In this document: in pieces, positions 52,787 through 62,354 of the stretch
How positions within the stretch are numbered: position 1 is the first letter of the stretch
Layout of the letters: each line of letters opens with the position of its first letter
From: CBDBZL01 sp965213545
Lineage (GTDB): Bacteria > Pseudomonadota > Alphaproteobacteria > Sphingomonadales > Sphingomonadaceae
Length of the DNA stretch: 64,000 nt
NCBI GenBank assembly: GCA_965213545.1
Contig: CBDBZL010000002.1
Coordinates: 1,488,001 to 1,552,000, forward strand
Direction of reading: 5' to 3'
Notes under the pieces: model-generated
The model's database searches: none
The model's input: the letters and a program-made list of their open reading frames with translations, nothing else
Told to the model about the DNA's origin: nothing
Position numbers and translations under genes: made by a program

Positions 52787-54127
52787 TCACGAACGGACAT
52801 CGGACGCGGATGCTTCGCTCACAAGCAGCTCGGCGCGCCGCCCCTCGAGACAGGCCCTATACGCGGCGATCGTGCGGCGTGCTACCTGTGATCGGCCATA
52901 TTCGGCAAGCACCCTGGCGCGGCCCGCCTTGCCCATCGCCACCCAGTCCTGCGGGCGCGCGACCAGATCGGCAATGGCGTCGGCCAGTTCGCCGGGCGCG
53001 CGTTCGGCCACCAGGCGGCCGTTCTCGCCGTCCTTGACCAGTTCGGGAATGCCGCCGTGCCGGGTGGCGACCACCGGCAGCCCGGTCGCCATCGCCTCCT
53101 TGAGCACGTTGACCGGTGCATCCTCATTGCCCGAGCCCGAGCGGACCGAGGGGGCAAGCGCGATGTCGGACCCATGCAGCGCCGCGGCGATCTCGCCATG
53201 CGTGGCCGCGCCGTGACAAGTGACCAGCCCCGCCAGCTCCAGCGTCTCGATCTGCTGCTCGAGCTCGCTGCGCCGTGGCCCGTCGCCGAAGATGTCGAGC
53301 GTGACCGCCAGCCCGCGCTGGCGCAGCAGATGGACTGCCTCGATCGCATATCGAAAGCCCTTCTTGCCGACCAGCCGCCCCACCGCGATCAACCGGACCG
53401 GGCGGCCGTCCAGCGGCGGCCGGTGGGCGGGCGGGGCGAACCGCTCCGGGTCGAGCGGCGAGCCGATGACGATGATCTTGTCGGGCGGGCAGCCCAGCGC
53501 GATCGCCCGGTCGCGGAAATGACGGCAATTGGCAATGAACAGGTCCGCATCGCGAAACAGGCCGCGATAGATGTCCTGGCCGTTTTGTTCGACGAAGGCG
53601 GTGATGTCGTGGCCGCGGACATGGACCACCAGCGCACGGGTGCGCAGCAGACCCAGCTTGCGCAGCCGGCTGGCGGCAAGGCCCAGGCTGGCGAAGTGGC
53701 AATGGACAATATCGAACCGCCCTTCGCGCAGCACCAGCCGCACCCGGCCGAGCGCGCGCAGCGGCATGAAGGCGGTCAGCAATGCGCTGATCCGCGAGGT
53801 TCCCGGCCCGGACGCGCCTGCCGATAGTTCGGGCGAAGCATAGGCGGCGCGCGCGAGCAGATCGGAGCGGTCGACATCGCCATGCATCCGCCCCGCAGCC
53901 AGCGGCGGGTGGTGAAGATCGAAGGCCAGCACGCGCAGATCGATCCCGGCGGCGATCAGGTCCTGCGCCAGCGTGGTGACGAAAGGCTCGGACAGAACCG
54001 GGAAGTTCCAGGCGACAAAGCCGACCCGCATGGCGGCAACACCGGTCGCTTCCCGGCGAGGCCGGGCGACGCCGCGCAGCGCCGCTGGCGGCTCCGGGCC
54101 GGTGCGTTCGCTCAATGTCGTCATCAT
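52787..54127 (-). CDS. family 4 glycosyltransferase
   Basis: This 446-residue GT-B enzyme has a C-terminal GT4 domain (RLIAVGRLVGKKGF, FGDGPRR, EDAPVNVLKEAMATGLPV, VATRHGGIPELV, which carries the conserved E-x7-E region). It resembles colanic-acid WcaL-like transferases. The ATG at 54031 (MRVGFVAWNFP) is an alternative start at the domain itself. It is first of the minus-strand transferase operon. Confidence 0.88.
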   Translation of the reverse strand: MMTTLSERTGPEPPAALRGVARPRREATGVAAMRVGFVAWNFPVLSEPFVTTLAQDLIAAGIDLRVLAFDLHHPPLAAGRMHGDVDRSDLLARAAYASPELSAGASGPGTSRISALLTAFMPLRALGRVRLVLREGRFDIVHCHFASLGLAASRLRKLGLLRTRALVVHVRGHDITAFVEQNGQDIYRGLFRDADLFIANCRHFRDRAIALGCPPDKIIVIGSPLDPERFAPPAHRPPLDGRPVRLIAVGRLVGKKGFRYAIEAVHLLRQRGLAVTLDIFGDGPRRSELEQQIETLELAGLVTCHGAATHGEIAAALHGSDIALAPSVRSGSGNEDAPVNVLKEAMATGLPVVATRHGGIPELVKDGENGRLVAERAPGELADAIADLVARPQDWVAMGKAGRARVLAEYGRSQVARRTIAAYRACLEGRRAELLVSEASASDVRS

Positions 54128-54358
54128 CGAAAAGAACCCCGTCCTCGGCAAGCTCCGAATAGGGGCCGTTCATTGCCCGGTCGTGACCTTAAGTTAAGTT
54201 GCGAAAATTAACAAACCGTTGCCGACCAGGGATCGAGGCTGGCCCGATGGGCATCCGGCGCGGTGGCCCGGGGGGATTGGGGGTTAATTCTGCAGCGCGA
54301 CAATATCGTACTGCCCAGCCGCCCAATGTTCCACGTGAAACCTACAAATGGCGCGATA

Positions 54359-54745
54359 TCACGATTTCGCCGACAGCGCCTTGCTGGCTTCGCTTTCGAT
54401 CGCGCGCAGCTCGCGCAATGTCTCCTCGATCGCCGCTCTTTGTCCGGTCAGCCCGGCGATCCGCTGGCGCACCCGGGCGAGCAGCAGCTCGGTCTGCTCG
54501 CGCTGGTCGGGGTCCGCATCGTACAAATCGAGGAACTCGACGATCTCGCGAATGCTGAAGCCCAGGCGCTTGCCCCTCAGGATCAGTTGCATGCGGGCGA
54601 TGTCACGGCGCGAGTAGATCCGCGAACCGCCGATCCGGGCCGGCGCGATCAGGCCGTTGTCCTCGTAGAAGCGCAATGTGCGCTGGGTAATGCCGAGCAG
54701 AGCGGCCGCTTCCTGGATGCTGCGCAGCGCCTCATGCGTCGCCAT
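54359..54745 (-). CDS. MerR family transcriptional regulator
   Basis: This 128-residue regulator has a winged helix (LRSIQEAAALLGITQRTLRF, GGSRIYSRRDIARM) and a C-terminal helix for dimerisation. ATG at 54745 has GGAGGCGAA just upstream; a longer frame from 54835 adds 30 low-complexity residues. Placed after fadD it probably regulates beta-oxidation genes, as LiuR-type MerR proteins do. Its inducer is unknown. Confidence 0.82.
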   Translation of the reverse strand: MATHEALRSIQEAAALLGITQRTLRFYEDNGLIAPARIGGSRIYSRRDIARMQLILRGKRLGFSIREIVEFLDLYDADPDQREQTELLLARVRQRIAGLTGQRAAIEETLRELRAIESEASKALSAKS

Positions 54746-54871
54746 TTCGCCTCCAGGGCCGCCCCCGGTGCCGCCGCGCGGCTCCACTCCGGAACCCGTC
54801 CGCGCCTCCACACCGCTCCTGTCACCTTGCGTCATCGCCGCCGAACCGGCCCGGAATCCATCATATCGTGG

Positions 54872-56680
54872 TCACGCCTTGTCCTCACGCTTCCGGCGCT
54901 CCTCCTCGACCAGCTCCTTCTTCGACAGCTTGCCGATCAGCGTGCGCGGGAGTTCGCTTCGAAACTCGATCTCGCTCGGGCGTTCGATCTTGTTGAGCCG
55001 TTCGGCAAGAAAGGCGTGCAGGCTCTCAGGTGTCAGACCCGACCCTTCCACCGGAGTGACGAACAGCTTGGGTGTCTCGCCGCGATAGGCATCGGGAATA
55101 CCGATGGCGATCGCCTCGTGGACATCGGGATGATGATAGGCCGCATCCTCGATCTCGCGCGGATAGACATTGTAGCCGCCGCACAGGATCAGGTCCTTGA
55201 TCCGGTCGACCAGGAACAGATAGCCGTCCTCGTCCAGATAGCCGATATCACCTGTTCGCACCGCCCCCTTGTGAAACACCGCGGCGGTGGCCTCGGGCTT
55301 GTTCCAGTAGCCGGTCATCAGCTGGGGACCGCGCGCGCAGACCTCGCCGCGCTCACCTTGCGGTCGGGCTGCGTAAGGCGGTTCGGGATCGCGGATGGTC
55401 AGCTCGGTGCCGGGAAAGCGCGGCCCGCAGCTATTGTCCTTCACCTTGCCGAACAGCGGGTTGCAGGCGATGATCGGGCTGGCCTCGGTCAGGCCGTAGC
55501 CCTCGACCACGCGCCCTCCGGTGCGCCGCTCGAAGGTCTCGCGGATCTCGAAAGGCAGCGGCGCGCCGCCCGACAGGCAGCACTTGGTGCTGGTCATGTC
55601 GGGCACCTTGCCATCGGGCAGCGCGCCCAACGCGGCATAGATGGTCGGCACGCCGTAAAATACCGTGGGCGGCTTACGCTTCAGCCCGGCGAGCACCTCT
55701 TTCATCTCGAACCGGGGCAGCAGGACGAGTTCGGCACCGGTCTCGATCGAGTAGTTGAGCACGCAGGTGAGCGCGAAGACATGGAACATCGGCAGGACGC
55801 CAAGCGTGCGCTCCTGATGCTCGGACCGGCCGCCGAAATGGGCCAGCATCTGCGCGCTGTTGGCCGCCAGTGCCGCATGGCTGAGCATGGCCGCCTTGGA
55901 CCTGCCGGTGGTGCCGCCGGTATATTGCAGCACCGCCAGGTCATCGGGCTCGAGCGGGACGGGCGGCGGGGGCGGGCCGTCGCCGGCCAGCAGTGTGCGC
56001 AGTTCCAAGAGAAGGTCGGGCTGGGTCACGCGGATATGATCGGAACGGCGCAGCAGGCGAAAGCCCAGCCGCTTCACCGGCGGCAGCACGTCGGCCATTC
56101 GGCACATGATGATCCGCTCGATCCCGGTCTCCCGGGCGATCGCCTCCACCTTCTCGTGAATGAAGCGCATCTCGGGCACAGCGATCATCTTGAGGCGCGA
56201 ATCGCGCACCAGGTGTTCGAGCTCGGAGCGGGTGTAGAGCGGGTTCACATTGACCACCACCGCGCCCAGGCGGAAGGCGGCGAAATACAGCACCAGATGA
56301 TAGGGCGAATTGCCCATGGCGAGGCCGATCCGGTCGCCCTTCGCCAGTCCGGCCATGTGCAGGCCGCGCGTTGCCTTGCCGATCAGCTCGCCTAGCCGTG
56401 CATAGCTCCAGGTGCGGCCGAAGAAATCCACCGCCGTGCGCGCGGGCCAGGTGGCGACGGCGGTATCGATGAGGCCGGTCAACAGGCGCGGGGGGAAGAC
56501 ATGTTCGCCCTTGTCATCCAGGTGATAGGGCAGCGGCGGCAATCGGCCTTCGGTGCGCGACCGCGGCCTCGGTTGCGCGGCGGGCGGGACGTGCGGCGAA
56601 CCCGCACCGGACCCGCCCATCGCGTCGGACTTGCGCAGCCCGCCGGCCTCGCGCTGCCCTGCCATTGCCTCGCCGCTCAT
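54872..56680 (-). CDS. fadD: long-chain fatty-acid-CoA ligase
   Basis: This 602-residue AMP-forming ligase has the P-loop YTGGTTGRSKAA, GYGLTEASP, TGDIGYLDEDGYLFLVDRIKD and the C-terminal lysine region LPRTLIGKLSKKEL. It activates fatty acids to acyl-CoA. The N-terminal 45 residues are disordered. It is divergent from the thiolase operon, and the MerR gene follows it by 126 bases. Confidence 0.92.
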   Translation of the reverse strand: MSGEAMAGQREAGGLRKSDAMGGSGAGSPHVPPAAQPRPRSRTEGRLPPLPYHLDDKGEHVFPPRLLTGLIDTAVATWPARTAVDFFGRTWSYARLGELIGKATRGLHMAGLAKGDRIGLAMGNSPYHLVLYFAAFRLGAVVVNVNPLYTRSELEHLVRDSRLKMIAVPEMRFIHEKVEAIARETGIERIIMCRMADVLPPVKRLGFRLLRRSDHIRVTQPDLLLELRTLLAGDGPPPPPVPLEPDDLAVLQYTGGTTGRSKAAMLSHAALAANSAQMLAHFGGRSEHQERTLGVLPMFHVFALTCVLNYSIETGAELVLLPRFEMKEVLAGLKRKPPTVFYGVPTIYAALGALPDGKVPDMTSTKCCLSGGAPLPFEIRETFERRTGGRVVEGYGLTEASPIIACNPLFGKVKDNSCGPRFPGTELTIRDPEPPYAARPQGERGEVCARGPQLMTGYWNKPEATAAVFHKGAVRTGDIGYLDEDGYLFLVDRIKDLILCGGYNVYPREIEDAAYHHPDVHEAIAIGIPDAYRGETPKLFVTPVEGSGLTPESLHAFLAERLNKIERPSEIEFRSELPRTLIGKLSKKELVEEERRKREDKA

Positions 56681-56859
56681 CTCTTTCTCCTTCGCGCTCC
56701 TGTCCCATTCATGCGTATCCGGCCAGTCGGGATCGCCGAAAAACCAAACCTTTTCCGCCTATTGTGCACGAAATTTGCTTAACGTATAGGGCAAATCATA
56801 ACGATTAGGGCAACGGACCCGACCGGCGCGTCCGGGGGTTGCCGACAATGGAGACATCT

Positions 56860-57993
56860 ATGCCCCAGGCCGTCATTGCCGGATATGCACGCTCGCCCTT
56901 CACGCCCGCCGGGAAGGGGGCGCTTGCACGGGTGCGGCCTGATGACGTGGCTGCCAGCGTGCTGCGGGCGCTGGTGAAACGCTCGGGCGTGGCTCCCGAG
57001 ATGCTCGAGGACATCATCATGGGCTGCGCCTTTCCCGAGGGCGAGCAGGGCTTCAACGTGGCGCGGCTGGTGGGTCTTATCGCCGAGCTGCCGCGGGGTG
57101 TGGGCGGGATGACGGTGAACCGGTTCTGCGGCTCGTCGATGAGCGCGGTGCATATCGCCGCCGGCCAGATCGCGCTGGGCGCGGGCGAGGCGTTCCTGTG
57201 CGGCGGGATCGAATCGATGAGCCGGGTGCCGATGGGCGGGTTCAATCCAATGCCCAATCCCGCGTTGAAGGAGGCGACCGCGGCCTATATCGCGATGGGC
57301 GACACGGCCGAGAACGTGGCGCGCGAATACCAGATCGGCAGCGAGGAGCAGGAGCAGTTCGCGGTTCGCAGCCAGCGCAAGGCGGCAGCGGCGATGGAAG
57401 CGGGCAAGCTGGCGGACGAGATCGTGCCGATCGAAGCGGGCGGTGCGATGGTTAAGGCCGACACCACCCCGCGCCCGGACACCGATGCGGCCACTTTGGC
57501 CGGGCTCAAGACCGCGTTCGACGAGCGCGGCACGGTGACCGCCGGCACCGCCTCGCCGCTGACCGATGGCTGCGCCGCGGTGCTGGTAACCAGCGCCGAG
57601 CATGCCGCGGCGCATGGCCTGAAGGTGCTGGCGCAAATCAAGGCAGTCTCGGTGTCGGGCTGCGAGCCGCATGTCATGGGGATCGGCCCGGTCGAGGCAT
57701 CGAAGAAGGCGCTCGAGCGCGCCGGGATAACGGTCGGCGATCTGGATGTGATCGAGCTCAACGAGGCCTTCGCCAGCCAGTCCATCGCCTGCATCCGCGA
57801 TCTGGGGCTGGACGAGGAGCGGGTGAACATCGACGGCGGCGCCATTGCCATCGGTCATCCGCTGGGGGCTACCGGAGCGCGGATCGTGGGTAAGGCGGCG
57901 GCGCTGCTCCAGCGCGAGGGCGGTCGCTACGCGCTCGCCACCCAGTGCATCGGCGGTGGACAGGGGATTGCCACCGTGCTGGAGGCGGCGTGA
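56860..57993 (+). CDS. fadA: acetyl-CoA acyltransferase (thiolase), beta-oxidation
   Basis: This 377-residue thiolase has the nucleophilic cysteine in NRFCGSSMSAV (about residue 88), GHPLGATGA, and the second cysteine in CIGGGQG. The ATG at 56860 has GGAG seven bases upstream; 56848 is possible. It overlaps the next gene by one base and cleaves 3-ketoacyl-CoA to acetyl-CoA. Confidence 0.92.
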   Translation: MPQAVIAGYARSPFTPAGKGALARVRPDDVAASVLRALVKRSGVAPEMLEDIIMGCAFPEGEQGFNVARLVGLIAELPRGVGGMTVNRFCGSSMSAVHIAAGQIALGAGEAFLCGGIESMSRVPMGGFNPMPNPALKEATAAYIAMGDTAENVAREYQIGSEEQEQFAVRSQRKAAAAMEAGKLADEIVPIEAGGAMVKADTTPRPDTDAATLAGLKTAFDERGTVTAGTASPLTDGCAAVLVTSAEHAAAHGLKVLAQIKAVSVSGCEPHVMGIGPVEASKKALERAGITVGDLDVIELNEAFASQSIACIRDLGLDEERVNIDGGAIAIGHPLGATGARIVGKAAALLQREGGRYALATQCIGGGQGIATVLEAA

Positions 57994-60389
57994 TGGCGGA
58001 TGGGGCGGCAGATGTGGCGATAGACGGGTCCGGGGCGGCGACGATGGCCGGGTCCGGGGATCGGGACGGCTCCCACATCGGCAAGGTGTGTGTCATCGGC
58101 GCGGGCACGATGGGCGCGGGCATCGCCGCGCAGGTCGCCAATGCCGGCTGCCCGGTGCTGCTGCTCGATATCGTGCGCGATGAGAATGACCGCGACGCGG
58201 TTGCCAAGGGCGCGGTGGGCAAAATGCTCAAGACCGAGCCCGCCCCGTTCATGTCGAAGGCCGCCGCCGCGCTGGTCGAGACGGGCAATATCGAGGACCA
58301 CCTGGACCAGGTGCGCGGATGCGACTGGGTGATCGAGGCCATCGTCGAGAAGCTGGACATCAAGCGCGACCTCTACGCCAGGCTCGAGCCGCTGGTGGGC
58401 GAGGACGCGGCAGTCAGCTCGAACACCTCCACCATTCCGCTCGCACAGCTCGTCGAGGGCCGCTCGCCGGCGTTCCAGCGCGCCTTCCTCATCACCCATT
58501 TCTTCAACCCGCCGCGCTACATGCGGCTGCTCGAGATCGTCGCCGGGCCCGACAGCGATCCTGCGCTGGTGGCGCGGGTGCGCGACTTCGCCGACCGGCG
58601 GCTGGGCAAGAGCATCGTCGATGCCAAGGACACGCCCGGCTTCATCGCCAACCGGGTCGGCACGTTCTGGATCCAGGCCGCGCTCAACGCCGCCTTCGAC
58701 CTGGGGCTGAGCGTGGAAGAGGCGGACGCCATCGCCGGCAGGCCGATGGGGGTGCCCAAGACCGGCGTGTTCGGGCTGGTCGATCTGGTCGGCGTCGACC
58801 TGATGCCCTATCTCCAGCGCAGCCTCACCGCGAGCCTGCCCGAGACCGATCCCTATCATGCGATCGCGCGCGACATTCCGCTGATCGGCAAGATGATCGA
58901 GGAGGGCTATACCGGGCGCAAGGGCAAGGGCGGGTTCTACCGGCTCAACCGCGAGGGTGGGCAAAAGCTCAAGGAATCGGTCGATCTGGGCTCGGGGCGC
59001 TATGTGAAGAGCATGCCCGCGGCCGCGCTGCCCGGTGCCGCGGGCAAGGGCGACCTCAACGCGCTGATCGACCTGCCCGGCAAGCATGGCGCGTTCGCCT
59101 GGGCGGTGCTGGGGCAGACATTGTCCTACGCCGCCGGACTGCTGCCCGAGGCGGCGGCGGACATTCAGGCCATCGATGACGCCATGAAGCTGGGCTATAA
59201 CTGGAAGTTCGGCCCGTTCGAGCTGATCGACAGGATCGGCGTCACGCGTCTGGTCGAGCGTCTGCGGGCAGACGGCATGGCGGTTCCGCCGGTGCTCGAA
59301 CTTGCCGAGGGACGCTCGTTCTACAGGGTCGAAGCGGGCCGGCGGCAGTTCCTCGGCCTCGATGGCGAATACCACGACATCGTGCGGCCCGAAGGCGTGC
59401 TGCTGCTCGAGGATATCAAGCTGGGCGCCACGCCGATCATGAAGAACGGCTCGGCCGCGCTGTGGGATATCGGTGATGGCGTTGCGTGCCTGGAATTCAC
59501 CGGCAAGATGAACGCGCTCGATGGCGAGGTGATGACGCTCATCGGCGAGGCGGCGGCGCATGTGACGCAGCGGATGAAGGCGCTGGTCATCTATAACGAG
59601 GCGACCAACTTTTCCGCCGGCGCCAATCTGGGGCTGGCGATGTTCGCGGTCAACATCGCCGCCTGGGGCGAGATCGAGAAGCTGGTCGCCGGCGGGCAGC
59701 AGGCGTTGAAGGCGCTCAAATACGCGCCCTTCCCGGTGGTGGCGGCGCCTTCGGGCCTGGCGCTCGGCGGCGGCTGCGAAGTGCTGCTTCACGCCGATGC
59801 CATCGAGGCGCATGCCGAAAGCTATATCGGCCTGGTGGAAACGGGTGTGGGCATCATCCCGGGCTGGGGCGGCTGCGGCGAGATGCTCGACCGCTGGCAG
59901 GCGATGCCGGGCGCGGCGCAAGGCCCGATGCCGGCGGTGGCCAAGGTGTTCGAGATCGTCTCGGTGGCCACGGTGGCCAAGTCCGCGGCCGAGGCGCGCG
60001 AGCTGGGTTTCCTGCGCCAGTCAGACCAGATCACCATGAACCGCGACCGGCTGCTGGCCAATGCCAAGGCCCGCGCGCTGGCGCTGGTGGATGGCTACGC
60101 GCCGCCCGAGCCGCCAAGCTTTCACCTTCCCGGTCCGGCGGGCAAGGCGGCGCTGGGGCTGGCGGTGGAGGGCTTCCGCTCGCGCGGCATCGCCAGCGAG
60201 CACGATGCGCGCGTGGCCATGTCGCTGGCCACCATCCTTACCGGGGGCGACACCGATCCGCTCGATGAAACCAGCGAGGAACGTCTGCTCGAGCTCGAAC
60301 GGCGCGAATTCATGGCGCTGGCCCGGGAACCCGCGAGCCAGGCGCGGATCGAACACATGCTCGAGACGGGCAAGCCCCTGCGCAACTGA
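57993..60389 (+). CDS. fused 3-hydroxyacyl-CoA dehydrogenase / enoyl-CoA hydratase
   Basis: This 798-residue protein is a FadJ/FadN-type fusion with the dehydrogenase half first: KVCVIGAGTMGAGIAAQVA (NAD loop, about 32-50), then THFFNPPRYMRLLE and the HAD C-terminal domain. The crotonase half comes last (ATNFSAGANLG, SGLALGGGCEVLLHAD, VGIIPGWGGCGE with the catalytic glutamates). The order is the reverse of E. coli FadB. It hydrates and oxidises enoyl-CoA in beta-oxidation with the thiolase and the acyl-CoA dehydrogenase. Confidence 0.92.
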   Translation: MADGAADVAIDGSGAATMAGSGDRDGSHIGKVCVIGAGTMGAGIAAQVANAGCPVLLLDIVRDENDRDAVAKGAVGKMLKTEPAPFMSKAAAALVETGNIEDHLDQVRGCDWVIEAIVEKLDIKRDLYARLEPLVGEDAAVSSNTSTIPLAQLVEGRSPAFQRAFLITHFFNPPRYMRLLEIVAGPDSDPALVARVRDFADRRLGKSIVDAKDTPGFIANRVGTFWIQAALNAAFDLGLSVEEADAIAGRPMGVPKTGVFGLVDLVGVDLMPYLQRSLTASLPETDPYHAIARDIPLIGKMIEEGYTGRKGKGGFYRLNREGGQKLKESVDLGSGRYVKSMPAAALPGAAGKGDLNALIDLPGKHGAFAWAVLGQTLSYAAGLLPEAAADIQAIDDAMKLGYNWKFGPFELIDRIGVTRLVERLRADGMAVPPVLELAEGRSFYRVEAGRRQFLGLDGEYHDIVRPEGVLLLEDIKLGATPIMKNGSAALWDIGDGVACLEFTGKMNALDGEVMTLIGEAAAHVTQRMKALVIYNEATNFSAGANLGLAMFAVNIAAWGEIEKLVAGGQQALKALKYAPFPVVAAPSGLALGGGCEVLLHADAIEAHAESYIGLVETGVGIIPGWGGCGEMLDRWQAMPGAAQGPMPAVAKVFEIVSVATVAKSAAEARELGFLRQSDQITMNRDRLLANAKARALALVDGYAPPEPPSFHLPGPAGKAALGLAVEGFRSRGIASEHDARVAMSLATILTGGDTDPLDETSEERLLELERREFMALAREPASQARIEHMLETGKPLRN

Positions 60390-60411
60390 GCGGCCATCAA
60401 GGAGAAGACCC

Positions 60412-62202
60412 ATGCAGATCTACGAGGCTCCCTTGCGCGACATGCGCTTCGTGCTCGACGAATTGTGGCACGATGACGGCTTTGGCGAACTGCCCGCGCT
60501 GGCCGAGTTCACCCCCGACCTGACGGGCGCCATCCTAGAGGAGGCGGCGAAGTTCAGCCGCGAGGTGCTGCTGCCCCTCAACCGTCCCGGAGACGAGGCG
60601 GGCTGCCGGCTCGAAAACGGCGTGGTGTACACGCCCGAAGGCTTCAAGGAAGCCTATGAGATGTTCGCCCAAGGCGGCTGGACCGCGCTGGCGGATGATC
60701 CCGAATGGGGCGGCCAGGGCCTGCCCGAGCGGGTCAACAAGCTGGTCGAGGAGATGACTTGCTCGACCAACCTCTCCTTCGGTCTCTACCCGGGCCTCAC
60801 GCATGGCGGGGTGATGGCGATCGAGGCGCATGGCAGCGAGGATCTAAAGCGGCTCTACCTGCCCAAGATGGTCGCCGGCCAGTGGTCGGGGACGATGTGC
60901 CTGACAGAGGCGCATTGCGGCACCGATCTGGGTCTGCTGCGGACCAAGGCCGAGCCGCAGGAGGACGGCAGCTACAAGGTGTCCGGCCACAAGATCTTCA
61001 TCTCGGCGGGCGAGCATGATCTGACCGAGAACATCATCCACCTGGTGCTTGCCCGGCTGCCCGATGCGCCGCCGGGGGTGAAGGGCATCTCGATGTTCCT
61101 GGTGCCCAAGTACCTGCCGCGCGACGACGGGTCGCCGGGCGCATCGAACGGCGTCATCTGTGCGGCGATCGAGCACAAGATGGGGCTGCAGGCGTCGGCC
61201 ACCTGCCAGATGCTGTTCGAGGGCTCGACCGGCTGGCTGGTGGGCGAGAAGCACCGCGGGCTGGCGGCGATGTTCACGATGATGAACGCCGAGCGGCTCT
61301 CGGTCGGCATCCAGGGCCTGGGCGTGGGCGAGGCGGCCTATCAGGCGGCGGCGTATTACGCCAAGGACCGGCTGCAGGGCCGCGCGCTGAGCGGCGCCAA
61401 GCATCCCGACAAGCCCGCCGATCCGATCATCGTCCATCCCGATGTGCGGCGCATGCTGATGACCATGCGGGCCAACAACGAGGGTTGCCGGATGCTGGGC
61501 GCCTGGGTGTCGCGCGCGCTCGATGCCGAGCGGCACGCGACCGAGCCCGAGGCGCGCCAGCGAGCCAGCGATTTCGTGGCACTGATGACGCCCATCGTGA
61601 AGGCGCTGTTCACCGATCTGGGGCACGAGAGCGCGCAGTTGGCGGTCCAGGTCTATGGCGGGCATGGCTACATCAGCGAAAGCGGCGTCGAGCAATATGC
61701 CCGCGATGCGCGGATCGCCATGCTCTACGAGGGCACCAACGGTATCCAGGCGCTTGACCTGGTCGGCCGCAAGCTGGGCGGTCATTACGGGCGGCTGCTC
61801 AAGAGCTTCTTCCACCCGGTCTCGGCCTTCATCGAGATCGCCAAGCAAGAGGACCAGATGAAGCCGATGGCAGAGGCGCTGGAAAAGGCGTTCGGCGCCT
61901 TGCAGCTGTCCACCGCCACCATCGCCCGGCGCGGCCTGTCCGATCCCGAGGAGGCGGGCGCGGCGGCGGCCGAATATCTGCGCCTCTTCGGTCTGGTCGC
62001 GATGGGCTACTGCTTCGCCCGGGCGAGCATGATCGCCGGGATGCGGCTGGCAATGGGGAGCGATGACAAGGCATTCTACGAAGCCAAGATCAAGACCGCG
62101 ACCTTCTTCTTCGACCGCATCCTGCCACAGGCGAGCGCGCATTTTCTGTCGATCAAGGCGGGCAAGCGCTCGATGATGGCGCTCGAGGACGAGGCGTTCT
62201 AG
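60412..62202 (+). CDS. acyl-CoA dehydrogenase with extended C-terminal domain
   Basis: This 596-residue flavoprotein has ACAD segments MCLTEAHCGTDLGLL, IFISAGEHDLTENI and QVYGGHGYISESGVEQYARD, plus a C-terminal acyl-CoA dehydrogenase extension typical of the longer DmdC-like/FadE group. A glutamate in YEGTNGIQALDLVG is the likely catalytic base. AAGGAGAAG precedes the ATG by a few bases. It is last of the operon and feeds enoyl-CoA to the fused enzyme. Confidence 0.92.
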   Translation: MQIYEAPLRDMRFVLDELWHDDGFGELPALAEFTPDLTGAILEEAAKFSREVLLPLNRPGDEAGCRLENGVVYTPEGFKEAYEMFAQGGWTALADDPEWGGQGLPERVNKLVEEMTCSTNLSFGLYPGLTHGGVMAIEAHGSEDLKRLYLPKMVAGQWSGTMCLTEAHCGTDLGLLRTKAEPQEDGSYKVSGHKIFISAGEHDLTENIIHLVLARLPDAPPGVKGISMFLVPKYLPRDDGSPGASNGVICAAIEHKMGLQASATCQMLFEGSTGWLVGEKHRGLAAMFTMMNAERLSVGIQGLGVGEAAYQAAAYYAKDRLQGRALSGAKHPDKPADPIIVHPDVRRMLMTMRANNEGCRMLGAWVSRALDAERHATEPEARQRASDFVALMTPIVKALFTDLGHESAQLAVQVYGGHGYISESGVEQYARDARIAMLYEGTNGIQALDLVGRKLGGHYGRLLKSFFHPVSAFIEIAKQEDQMKPMAEALEKAFGALQLSTATIARRGLSDPEEAGAAAAEYLRLFGLVAMGYCFARASMIAGMRLAMGSDDKAFYEAKIKTATFFFDRILPQASAHFLSIKAGKRSMMALEDEAF

Positions 62203-62234
62203 GGCGGCGTACCTGCAAGCTGACCCATTTCGTC

Positions 62235-62307
62235 ATGCCGGACTTGATCCGGCATCCCGCTGTCTTTCGCGCATGATCGAAGCTGGACCCCGGATCAAGT
62301 CCGGGGT
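62235..62307. repeat. sphingomonad-type palindromic repeat (two adjacent stem-loops)
   Basis: ATGCCGGA (62235-62242) pairs with TCCGGCAT (62248-62255), and ACCCCGGA (62287-62294) with TCCGGGGT (62300-62307), each around a five-base loop. It lies between the convergent beta-oxidation and glycine decarboxylase genes, where it may also act as a transcription terminator. The second arm recurs at 26139. Confidence 0.75.
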
Positions 62308-62354
62308 GACGATCCCCCCCTCAGCGCGTCCCGTACCAACCGCCCGGCCGGTGC

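Noticed and set aside
45712..54127. The polysaccharide block as a mobile island.
   Set aside because: No integrase, transposase, tRNA or flanking repeat was found, and base composition looks like the surroundings.
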